Shown here: positions 7,479 to 14,725 of the stretch, piece by piece
How the letters are laid out: the number at the start of each line of letters is the position of its first letter
How positions within the stretch are numbered: the stretch's first letter is position 1
DNA from: Deltaproteobacteria bacterium
GTDB taxonomy: Bacteria; Myxococcota_A; UBA9160; SMWR01
Reading direction: 5' to 3'
Assembly (NCBI GenBank): GCA_019313605.1
Contig: JAFDAW010000002.1
Span: 1-28,998 of the forward strand
DNA length: 28,998 nt
The notes under the pieces: generated by a model
Seen by the model: the letters and a program-made list of their open reading frames with translations, nothing else
Databases searched by the model: none
What the model was told of the DNA's origin: nothing
Program-made: the position numbers and the translations under genes

Positions 7479-10168
7479 GACTTCACCTCGCCGCGGAGTT
7501 TCGCCACGGCCCTGGACACCAACTCCAACGCCTCGAGGGGCGTGGTGCGATCGGGGTCTGCGCATCGCAACAGTTCGAGCACATCGCGCTCCGCCGGGTC
7601 GCAGCTAGGCGCAGCGGATTGAAACAGGTTCGGTTGATCATCATTCCGCTCGCCGACAGCGCCCGAGCCGGCGATTCGAGGGCGTCCCCGTTCGTCGAGC
7701 TCCCCCCCTTCGAGGTTTCCCAAAATGGTTCGCGCTCGCTCGATCACCGTCTCGGGGAGTCCAGCCAGCCGCGCGACTTGAATACCGTAGGATCGACTCG
7801 CCGCTCCCGAAGCGAGCCGCCGCAGGAAGATGACCTCATCGCCCCACTCACGAGCCTCGAAATGAGCGTTCTCGACACGTTGCTTCGTGCGAGCGAGGTC
7901 TGCGAGCTCGTGATAGTGGGTCGCAAAGAGAGTCCGCGCGCCCAGATTCGAAGAGTCGTGCAGATGTTCCGCGACGGCCCACGCGATCGAGAGGCCGTCG
8001 AATGTGCTGGTCCCACGGCCGATCTCGTCGAGGATGACCAGACTCCGAGTCGTGGCCGCCGTCAGGATTTCGGCCGTCTCCCGCATTTCGACCATGAAGG
8101 TCGACTCACCACGCGCCAGGCGATCGCTGGCTCCGACTCGCGTGAACACCCGGTCGACGATCCCGATGCGCGCACTTTCGGCGGGAACGAAACTCCCCAT
8201 CTGGGCCAGCAACACGATGAGCGCGACCTGCCGAAGGTAGGTGCTCTTACCCGACATGTTCGGTCCCGTGAGTACCAATATCTGTGTCGTATCGGAATCC
8301 AGATCGGTATCGTTCGGAACGAACTCCGCATCACCTCGAGCGGCCAACAGTGGCTCGATCACGGGATGGCGCCCGCTTCGAATCTCCAGTGCGGTGCCCT
8401 CCTCGACCCGAGGCCTGACCCAATTGTCGCGTCGTGCGACCTCGGCGAGAGTCGCGATCACGTCGAGGGTTGCCACGACGTCCGCAGCCGCTCGGATCTC
8501 CGCAGCGCGTTCCACCACGGCCTGCCGGAGTTCTTCGAAGATCTTCCGTTCGAGCGCCGCCGCTTGTTCGGTACCCCCGCGGACACCCTCTTCAATCTGG
8601 CGCAGCTCTGGTGTCGTGAAACGTTCGGCATTGGCGAGCGTCTGCTTTCGCTCGTAGTCGTCCGGCACACGAGGGAGATGGGTCTTGGTGACCTCGATCG
8701 CATAACCGTGAACCGGATGAAATCGGATCTTGAGCGTCTGAATTCCCGTTCTCTGACGCTCGCTGGCCTCGAAGCCCGCAATCCAATCCCGGCCTTTGTG
8801 CACACCCTCGCGGAGCCCGTCGAGTTCCAGCCGAAAACCGTCGCGGATATAGCCGGTCTCGTTCGCGCCGCGGGATCCCTTCGCAACAGCCGGCGGATCG
8901 TCGATCAGGCCCTCGCGCAACAGTCCGGCGATTTCGACAAGCGACGGAGGCGCCGCGAGAAGATCCGGGTGATCCCCAGCCGCGGCCAACAGGAGCTCGT
9001 CGTCACCTGCCCCGAGCGCATTCCTCACATCCGGTAGCGACTCGAGCGAACTCCGCAGCGCTGCGAGATCCCGCGGCGTAGAAGTCGGTCGAATCGCTTT
9101 GGTGAGAAGACGCTCCAGATCGCGGACGGGCTTGAGCGCGTCCCGCAGTCCCGCGCGCAGACGATCTCGCTCAGCAAGGCTTGCCACCGCATCCTGGCGA
9201 ACCGCAATCGCCGCCGGATCGACGAGCGGATACGCGAGCCAGCGGGCCAGACGCCGCGCCCCGAGCGGTGTCATCGAGACGTCGATCCGAGAGATGAGGG
9301 TTCGAGCGCGACCGCCGTCTTCGCTATTGCAGAAGAGTTCGAGATGCGCGCGAGTCGCCGCGTCGAGGATCATCGTATCCGCCAACCGGTAGCTCGACAG
9401 ACGATTGGTATGCGAAAGCGCAAACGGTTGATTGTCCGAGACATACGAGAGAAGTGCCGCAGCCGCTCGGGTTGCGGGATCGCTCTGCGCTGCATCGAAG
9501 CCCTGAATCGAAACCTCGGTTCCCGATGGATCGTAGGAACCGGGTGCGACGCAGGTTCGCGCAGCACCTGGAATCAGCTTCTCGAGTTGTGCCTCGAGCG
9601 CAGGCTGATCGGTCGGGATCAGGATTTCCCTCGGATCCACCCGCTGAAGCTCTTCGAGAACGGCGGAAGGCAAGTCAGCTGCCGCTCCGGAATCGACCTG
9701 CGTGCAGCGGAGTTCGCCGGTCGACGCGTCGAGGATCGCAACACCTACCGGAGGGCCGGGATCGAGAGCGGCCAGACACAACTCGCGCGCCCCATCGATC
9801 CCTTCCGGATCACCAACCAGGCCGGGTGTGATCACTTCGACCACTTCCCGCTTGACCAGACGCCGACCCGCCGCAGCCTTCGCACTCTCGACCTGTTCGC
9901 AGATTGCGACGCGGTAGCCCAACTCTGCGAGTCGCTTGATGTGCGGATCGGCCGCGTGAACCGGAATGCCGCACATGGGCACCGCATCTTCCTTGTCGCG
10001 ATCTCGCGTGGTCAGCGTGATGTCGAGAAGTGGCGCCGCAATCTCGGCATCCGCAAGAAACATCTCATAGAAATCGCCCATCCGGTAAAAGACGATCGCA
10101 TCGGGATGCTGGGCCTTGACCGACAAGAACTGCCGCATCATCGGCGTGTCTCGAGCGGCGCGCGTCAT
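7475..10168 (-). CDS. mutS: DNA mismatch repair protein MutS
   Basis: MutS recognises mismatches and small loops and recruits MutL. The 897-residue product begins at ATG 10166-10168 (MTRAARDTPMMRQF), overlapping the lapB stop by 4 bases (ATGA) with GAGGAG about 8 bases upstream; the open frame continues 54 codons further without family similarity. The N-terminal mismatch-binding motif is MGDFYEMF, with F33 and E35 as the mismatch-contacting residues. The connector, core and clamp regions follow. The ATPase has Walker A GPNMSGKS at 635-642 (K641), Walker B with D714 and E715 in DEIGRGTSTFDG, and the later THYHEL motif. The length exceeds the E. coli protein (853) modestly. All catalytic motifs are intact, so a functional MutS1 is expected. 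No mutL is in the window. Confidence 0.97.
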   Translation of the reverse strand: MTRAARDTPMMRQFLSVKAQHPDAIVFYRMGDFYEMFLADAEIAAPLLDITLTTRDRDKEDAVPMCGIPVHAADPHIKRLAELGYRVAICEQVESAKAAAGRRLVKREVVEVITPGLVGDPEGIDGARELCLAALDPGPPVGVAILDASTGELRCTQVDSGAAADLPSAVLEELQRVDPREILIPTDQPALEAQLEKLIPGAARTCVAPGSYDPSGTEVSIQGFDAAQSDPATRAAAALLSYVSDNQPFALSHTNRLSSYRLADTMILDAATRAHLELFCNSEDGGRARTLISRIDVSMTPLGARRLARWLAYPLVDPAAIAVRQDAVASLAERDRLRAGLRDALKPVRDLERLLTKAIRPTSTPRDLAALRSSLESLPDVRNALGAGDDELLLAAAGDHPDLLAAPPSLVEIAGLLREGLIDDPPAVAKGSRGANETGYIRDGFRLELDGLREGVHKGRDWIAGFEASERQRTGIQTLKIRFHPVHGYAIEVTKTHLPRVPDDYERKQTLANAERFTTPELRQIEEGVRGGTEQAAALERKIFEELRQAVVERAAEIRAAADVVATLDVIATLAEVARRDNWVRPRVEEGTALEIRSGRHPVIEPLLAARGDAEFVPNDTDLDSDTTQILVLTGPNMSGKSTYLRQVALIVLLAQMGSFVPAESARIGIVDRVFTRVGASDRLARGESTFMVEMRETAEILTAATTRSLVILDEIGRGTSTFDGLSIAWAVAEHLHDSSNLGARTLFATHYHELADLARTKQRVENAHFEAREWGDEVIFLRRLASGAASRSYGIQVARLAGLPETVIERARTILGNLEGGELDERGRPRIAGSGAVGERNDDQPNLFQSAAPSCDPAERDVLELLRCADPDRTTPLEALELVSRAVAKLRGEVKS
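7483..7489 (-). promoter_or_regulatory. Shine-Dalgarno site fixing the TTG start of the amidase gene
   Basis: The minus strand reads GAGGTGA, then AGTC, then TTG, where the TTG overlaps the mutS TGA stop. This strong, well-spaced ribosome-binding site lies inside the last mutS codons. It supports a TTG start with translational coupling rather than the longer ATG-initiated frame beginning at 7565. Confidence 0.75.
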
Positions 10169-11196
10169 TCCGGCTTCTCCTCGCCGCGAATCCATCCGCG
10201 GCGACCGATCGCATCGAGCATCAATGCGTATTCCCGCGCCGCATCCCCCACGCGCCCGTCCGCCAACAAGACTCGACCCAACGCAGCTCGCGTTTCGAGG
10301 TCGTCGCAGTCCGCACCGAGCATGCGACACAACTCCGCAATAGCGGCGTCGATTTCACCTCGCGCGGAAAGCAGCGTCGCCAGCGCGCGGCGGGCATTTC
10401 CGTCCCCGGGCTGCCCTTCGAGGAGACTCCGGACGAACACTTCGAAGTCGCGGATCTTCCCGAGCGCCGCATAGGTGGCTTCGAGCTTTGCATAGACGAG
10501 CGGTCCACTCGCCCGATCGAGTCGGGGCACTTCCGACCAGGCGGCCAGCGCAGCCTTCGGCTTTCCGCGCTCCGCCTCGAGATCTCCCAACAGCACCCAG
10601 CCAGCCACGCAACGCTTGTTGCAACGCAAGGCCTTCTTGATTGATCGGCGGGCTTCGTCGTGATGGCCGTCGGCATGTTGGACCTTTGCCATTTCGACCA
10701 TCAATCGCGCTTCCTCTTCGCCTCGCTCGCCACCTTCCAGCCGTGTCAGCCGTCGTGAATACTCGATGGCTCGCTCATAGCGATTCGTCTGGGTGTATAA
10801 TTGAACCAGCGCCCGAAGTGATTCCAGATCGCGCTTATCACCGAGAATCACGTCTTCATAACACGCGATCGCGCGCTCCTGGAAACCACCCTGGCGAAAA
10901 TCTGCACCCAGGTCTGCGAGCGCTGTCAGGCGTTGCTGCTCGCTGAGATCATCCCGAAGCAACAAATTTTGATGCACGCGAATGGCGCGACCGATCTCGC
11001 CCTGCATTCGATACAGACGAGCCAGAGCCAGATAGGATTCAATCCCATCGGCGTCGATGCGCACTGCCCGGACCAGGGCGTCTTCAGCCCGATCCAGGTC
11101 CTGATCCAGTACGGAAAGCAGCGCGGAACACATCTCTGAATCGAGATTCCGCGAACCGCGTGCGCCCCCCCCGAACGCTCGCGCAAACCAATTCAT
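10165..11196 (-). CDS. lapB: LapB/YciM-like TPR protein lacking membrane anchor and rubredoxin module
   Basis: This 343-residue tetratricopeptide-repeat protein is the positional and sequence homolog of LapB, which in E. coli controls LPS synthesis by presenting LpxC to FtsH. The N-terminal repeats are LapB-like: ALVRAVRIDADGIESYLAL, then LYRMQGEIGRAIRVHQNLLL and LTALADLGADFRQGGF. TPR helices continue to about residue 330. Two standard LapB parts are absent. The N-terminus (MNWFARAFGGGARGSRN) has no membrane helix, and the C-terminus ends in a TPR helix plus RGWIRGEEKPE without the paired CxxC zinc ribbon. The stop overlaps the mutS ATG, so no 3' extension is hidden there. The gene starts 5 bases after lapA, as in E. 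coli. Assignment to the family is firm; conservation of mechanism is uncertain. Confidence 0.82.
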   Translation of the reverse strand: MNWFARAFGGGARGSRNLDSEMCSALLSVLDQDLDRAEDALVRAVRIDADGIESYLALARLYRMQGEIGRAIRVHQNLLLRDDLSEQQRLTALADLGADFRQGGFQERAIACYEDVILGDKRDLESLRALVQLYTQTNRYERAIEYSRRLTRLEGGERGEEEARLMVEMAKVQHADGHHDEARRSIKKALRCNKRCVAGWVLLGDLEAERGKPKAALAAWSEVPRLDRASGPLVYAKLEATYAALGKIRDFEVFVRSLLEGQPGDGNARRALATLLSARGEIDAAIAELCRMLGADCDDLETRAALGRVLLADGRVGDAAREYALMLDAIGRRGWIRGEEKPE

Positions 11197-11201
11197 TCGA
11201 T

Positions 11202-11555
11202 CTACGACCCCCGTTCCAGCCCTTCAGTCGGCGCAGGGTCCGCGATCGGCACTGGCTGATCGGACAACGGCAAACTTCGGAGCTGATGGACTTCGGCTTG
11301 CAGACTGTCGACGAGCTTCCGGTAGCGCCGGGAAACGAGCCGGATTCGAGCCCCGCGCAGGGACGCGATGATTGCCGCCAGAACGACACCGGAACCAAAC
11401 GCCACCAACAAAACCACCCAGAGTGCGCGCGCCGCAAATTCCCCGGCCGGGTGGTGCACCACGACAGGCTGACCATTGCTGGCCGCAAACTTCCAGCCCA
11501 AAACGAGCAAGGCCACGAAGACAGCGACCGTGATCAATCGGCGCGCAAGCCTCAT
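11202..11555 (-). CDS. lapA: LapA-domain membrane protein
   Basis: LapA is a small inner-membrane protein with a DUF1049-type domain, associated with LPS assembly. The 117-residue product has two predicted membrane helices, about residues 7-24 (LITVAVFVALLVLGWKF) and 43-66 (ALWVVLLVAFGSGVVLAAII), joined by a short loop with NGQPVVVH. A cytoplasmic tail follows with RIRLVSRRYRKLVDSLQAEVHQL, likely a coiled coil. The ATG at 11553-11555 has GAGAGG six bases upstream. It lies between ihfB and lapB exactly as in the enterobacterial rpsA-ihfB-lapA-lapB order, which supports the name. With LapB apparently lacking its own membrane helix, LapA could be its membrane tether; that is inference. Confidence 0.88.
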   Translation of the reverse strand: MRLARRLITVAVFVALLVLGWKFAASNGQPVVVHHPAGEFAARALWVVLLVAFGSGVVLAAIIASLRGARIRLVSRRYRKLVDSLQAEVHQLRSLPLSDQPVPIADPAPTEGLERGS

Positions 11556-11584
11556 CGAATCCTCTCGCCGTTCAGGCTCAGCGC

Positions 11585-11923
11585 TCAGGCCGAGCCGTCA
11601 CCCGGGTTGAAGCCAGATTCCGACGTGTGAACCTCGCCCGAACCATGCCCGTCGACCATCTCTTTGAGCTCCTTTCCAACCTTGAAAAAAGGAGTCCGCT
11701 TGGCGGAAATGTGCACCGGGGCACCCGTCTTCGGATTTCGGCCTTCGCGAGCTTCGCGAATCTTGACCTGAAAACTCCCAAAGCCCCGAATTTCGATCCG
11801 CTCACCCGTTTTAAGGGCCTGCGCCATCGATTCGAAGATCGTGTTGACGACGATCTCCGTGTCGCGTTTGGAAATATGAGGCGTCGCCTCGGCAACTGTT
11901 TCAATCAACCCGCTCTTTGTCAT
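11585..11923 (-). CDS. ihfB: Integration host factor beta subunit / HU-family DNA-binding protein
   Basis: This HU/IHF-family nucleoid protein bends DNA. The 112-residue form starts at ATG 11921-11923 (MTKSGLIETVAE), with GGGGAAGGGA immediately upstream. An in-frame ATG at 11948-11950 lacks a ribosome-binding site. The core matches IHF-beta closely: GERIEIRGFGSFQVKIREAREGRNPKTG and then KRTPFFKVGKELKEMV, including the NP of the DNA-intercalating arm. Its position directly after rpsA also points to IHF-beta rather than HU. About 20 extra C-terminal residues, acidic and rich in Gly and Ser (VDGHGSGEVHTSESG...), extend past the usual family end at about 94. A 128-base gap containing a strong hairpin separates it from rpsA. 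Confidence 0.9.
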   Translation of the reverse strand: MTKSGLIETVAEATPHISKRDTEIVVNTIFESMAQALKTGERIEIRGFGSFQVKIREAREGRNPKTGAPVHISAKRTPFFKVGKELKEMVDGHGSGEVHTSESGFNPGDGSA

Positions 11924-11964
11924 TCCCTTCCCCGACGGTTCACCTGACATGGCGCCCGTTCCTG

Positions 11965-11999
11965 GCGGTGTGCGGGCCATTACCTGGCCCGCACACCGC
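11965..11999 (-). promoter_or_regulatory. Perfect 15-bp hairpin in the rpsA-ihfB intergenic region
   Basis: Positions 11965-11979 and 11985-11999 are perfect reverse complements (GCGGTGTGCGGGCCA arms on the transcript) around a 5-base loop. This predicts a very GC-rich, highly stable RNA stem-loop between rpsA and ihfB. It lacks a downstream U-tract on the minus strand (next bases CAGGAACGGGCG), so a classic intrinsic terminator is unlikely. It may be a leaky attenuator, an RNase processing or mRNA-stability element, or a translational control site. Confidence 0.7.
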
Positions 12000-12051
12000 T
12001 CGAATTTCGGGTTTCGGCGACCGCCCAATCCGATCGCCGAAGTCCATCACC

Positions 12052-13770
12052 TTACTCGTCACTCTCCTCGGCCTTCTCTTCAGCCTTCTCCGCGAGCTTC
12101 TCTGCAAGAAGATCTCCCAGAGTCGTCGTCTGCTTCTGCGCCTGTTGTGACGCCAGCTTCTTCAAAGCATCCCGCTGCTCACGGTCTGTAAGCGCCTTGA
12201 TGGAGAGAGAGATCTTCTGCTCCACAGGATCCACCTTGGTGATGATGGCGGTGACAGACTCACCCTCCTTCACCACGTCGGCCGGATTTTCAACTCTCTC
12301 CGACGACAGCTCAGAGCTGTAGATCAAACCATCGATGCCCTCTTCGAGGCGAACGAACGCTCCGAAGTCGGCAACACTCGTCACATCCGCGGTGATCTCG
12401 CTACCCACCGGATACTTCTTGATGATTTCATCCCAGGGGTTCTGCTCGAGTTGCTTGATCCCCAGGGAGAACTTCTCGTTCTCCTTGTCGATCTTGAGCA
12501 CGACGGCCTCGACCGTATCGCCCTTCTTGAACTTCTCTCCCGGGTGCTTGACCTGTTCCGTCCACGAAATATCCGACACGTGAACGAGCCCATCGATCCC
12601 TTCCTCGAGACCCACGAAGATGCCAAAGTTCGTGATGTTGCGAATCGTTCCGCTCACCCGGGTCGAGATCGGATACTTCTCCTCGATCACGCTCCACGGA
12701 TTCGGCTCGATCTGCTTCATTCCGAGCGAGATCTTTCGATCTTTTTCGGAAACATCGAGCACGACCGATTCCACGACATCACCGACCGAAACGACCTTCG
12801 AGGGGTGCTTGATTCGCTTGGTCCACGAAATCTCCGAAACGTGGATCAATCCCTCGATTCCGGGCTCCAACTCGACGAATGCTCCGTACTCCGCCAGCGA
12901 AACAACCTTCCCCTCGATGCGCTTGCCGATCGGATAACGCATGCTCGCGTCAATCCACGGATCGGGTTGAATCTGCTTCAGACCGAGGGAGACCCGCTCG
13001 GACTCGGCATCGAACTTCAGCACCTTCACCTTGATCTCATCGCCCACCTGGAAGAGATCTCCAGGATGATTGACGCGCCCCCACGACATATCCGTCACGT
13101 GGAGCAGCCCGTCGATCCCACCGAGATCGATGAATGCACCGTAATCGGTGAGATTCTTGATTACGCCGTCGACGATCTGTCCGGGCGCGAGCGTCCCGAG
13201 CGTGTCTTCGCGAAGCTGCTTGCGTTCCGTCTCGAGAAGCGCACGACGCGAGAGAACGATGTTCCCGCGACGCTTGTTGAACTTGATGACCTTGAATTTG
13301 AGGCGCTGGTTGACGATGTGCTCGAGATTTCGCACCGGGCGCAGGTCGACCTGCGAGCCGGGGAGAAATGCCTTGACGCCGATGTCGACAGCCAGCCCGC
13401 CCTTCACCCGAGCGATTACGACGCCCTCGACGGGCTCTTCGGCTTTGTAGGCTCTACTGATGTCGTCCCACACCTTGAGTCGGTCTGCCTTCTCCTTGGA
13501 CAAGACGATTCGGCCGTTCACGTCTTCTGCTTCTTCGAGAAGGACGTCAACCTTGTCGCCGACCTGGATGTGGAGGGTCCCGTCGTCGTCCATGAACTCC
13601 CATGTGGGAATCAGGCCTTCCGACTTGAATCCGATGTCGATCTGAACGTGATCTTCGTCAATGGAAAGAATGATCCCGTTGACGACTTCACCCTCTTTGA
13701 GGGCCTCACTCGTCGATTCGAAAAGTTCGGCGAAACTTTCGCCAGTTGCATTAGAGGTTGCTTCATTCAT
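12052..13770 (-). CDS. rpsA: 30S ribosomal protein S1
   Basis: S1 binds mRNA on the 30S subunit and helps initiation. The 572-residue product begins at ATG 13768-13770 (MNEATSNATGESFAELF), the typical acidic S1 N-terminus; a 58-codon upstream extension has no family similarity. Six S1 OB-fold repeats can be placed at about 26-93, 112-175, 197-265, 282-351, 369-438 and 456-525. Repeats 3-5 carry the conserved YGAF(V/I)-GI-GL-HVS-S core. A charged tail rich in Ala, Glu and Lys follows. No strong Shine-Dalgarno lies in the 10 bases before the ATG (AACAAAGCTG); S1 genes in other bacteria also often lack one and autoregulate, so similar control is plausible. It follows tyrA by 19 bases and precedes ihfB. 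Confidence 0.97.
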   Translation of the reverse strand: MNEATSNATGESFAELFESTSEALKEGEVVNGIILSIDEDHVQIDIGFKSEGLIPTWEFMDDDGTLHIQVGDKVDVLLEEAEDVNGRIVLSKEKADRLKVWDDISRAYKAEEPVEGVVIARVKGGLAVDIGVKAFLPGSQVDLRPVRNLEHIVNQRLKFKVIKFNKRRGNIVLSRRALLETERKQLREDTLGTLAPGQIVDGVIKNLTDYGAFIDLGGIDGLLHVTDMSWGRVNHPGDLFQVGDEIKVKVLKFDAESERVSLGLKQIQPDPWIDASMRYPIGKRIEGKVVSLAEYGAFVELEPGIEGLIHVSEISWTKRIKHPSKVVSVGDVVESVVLDVSEKDRKISLGMKQIEPNPWSVIEEKYPISTRVSGTIRNITNFGIFVGLEEGIDGLVHVSDISWTEQVKHPGEKFKKGDTVEAVVLKIDKENEKFSLGIKQLEQNPWDEIIKKYPVGSEITADVTSVADFGAFVRLEEGIDGLIYSSELSSERVENPADVVKEGESVTAIITKVDPVEQKISLSIKALTDREQRDALKKLASQQAQKQTTTLGDLLAEKLAEKAEEKAEESDE

Positions 13771-13789
13771 CAGCTTTGTTTTCGCTCTC

Positions 13790-14725
13790 TTACCCCGACC
13801 GTGGATCTGTTTTTGGCCGTGGATTGGTGGTTTGACTCGATGCATGACCTTCATCCATCGATGTTGCTGCGGGTGCCGAACGCATCGCGAGGGCGAGCGT
13901 ATCGCGCGCCCCCGAGATCCAGCGCTCGACCCCCTCTGGATCATTCGCTTCGATTGCCTGTCCCAATTGTCGAAGCGCCTCGCCCACCGCAGCCAGAGGC
14001 GCGCCGAGCGCCTTGCGGTTCGCGGTCAGGATGTCGCTCCAGAGTTCGGGATCGCTTTCCGCGATCCGCGTAAAGTCGCGGAATCCACCGCCCGTGAGCT
14101 CACCTGAGCCTTCGGGCGCACGTGCCAACGCGGCCGCAAAACCAAAGGCGAGCACGTGGGGTGTATGGCTCGTCCAGGCAACCTGATCATCGTGCTGCGC
14201 GGGGTCACGCATCACAACGCGCGCACCGAGTGCCTGCCAGAAAGCGCACACGCGCTGCTCCGCTTCGGGCTGCCCGGTATCGGCGACGGCGCAGGTCGAG
14301 TCTGCGAAGAGATCGGCGCGCGCGTATTCGATGCCGCGCTCGTGGCTGCCGGCCATCGGATGCGAGCCCACGTAGCAAACACCAGCGGGCAGCAGACCGG
14401 GCAGCGTCTCGGCGAGCAGTGCCTTGACACTGCCGACGTCGGTCACGATCGCATCCAAACGCAGCGCGGGAGCCAGTTCTCGGAGCACATCGGCCATTGC
14501 AAAAACCGGCGTCGCGAGCACGATGAGATCGGCACCGCTCGCGGCCTCCGCAGCACTTCCGGCCTCGTCGACCCACTTTCGAGCGAGCGCAAGATCCCGC
14601 GCATCGCCGCTCCGGCTGGCGCCGGCCACACGGGTGGCGACACCGCAACGGTGAGCCGCTGCAGCAACCGATCCGCCGAGCAATCCGAGTCCAATCACTG
14701 CGATCCGTTCGAAGAGAGGCTTCAC
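13790..14725 (-). CDS. tyrA: Prephenate dehydrogenase
   Basis: This enzyme makes 4-hydroxyphenylpyruvate (or, if it is an arogenate dehydrogenase, tyrosine) by NAD(P)-dependent oxidative decarboxylation. The 311-residue protein has the Rossmann motif GLGLLGG at 12-18, SHPMAGSHERG at 121-131, and SHTPH at 186-190 containing the catalytic histidine region. The start is GTG at 14723-14725, overlapping the hisC stop (GTGA), with an excellent GGGAGGGGAG ribosome-binding site at 14729-14738. There is no C-terminal ACT domain; the tail (SSQTTNPRPKTDPRSG) looks disordered. Feedback by tyrosine may therefore be weak or act through the core. Specificity for prephenate versus arogenate is not decidable. 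The next gene is rpsA, where many relatives have aroA and cmk. Confidence 0.93.
   Translation of the reverse strand: MKPLFERIAVIGLGLLGGSVAAAAHRCGVATRVAGASRSGDARDLALARKWVDEAGSAAEAASGADLIVLATPVFAMADVLRELAPALRLDAIVTDVGSVKALLAETLPGLLPAGVCYVGSHPMAGSHERGIEYARADLFADSTCAVADTGQPEAEQRVCAFWQALGARVVMRDPAQHDDQVAWTSHTPHVLAFGFAAALARAPEGSGELTGGGFRDFTRIAESDPELWSDILTANRKALGAPLAAVGEALRQLGQAIEANDPEGVERWISGARDTLALAMRSAPAATSMDEGHASSQTTNPRPKTDPRSG

Noticed and set aside
7472..9037. 521-codon open frame antisense to mutS
   Set aside because: It lies opposite MutS motifs including Walker A and B; it is a shadow frame.
10169..10330. 54-codon N-terminal extension of mutS
   Set aside because: It lies within lapB, is Arg/Gly/Cys-rich and unlike MutS. 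The ATG overlapping the lapB stop has a good ribosome-binding site.
13771..13944. 58-codon extension of rpsA into tyrA
   Set aside because: Its composition is basic and unlike S1 N-termini; MNEATSNATGESF is a typical S1 start.
12451..14073. 540-codon open frame antisense to rpsA and tyrA
   Set aside because: It mirrors rpsA in a complementary frame, is a common artefact in GC-rich genes, has no recognisable domain, and the sense strand encodes an unmistakable S1.
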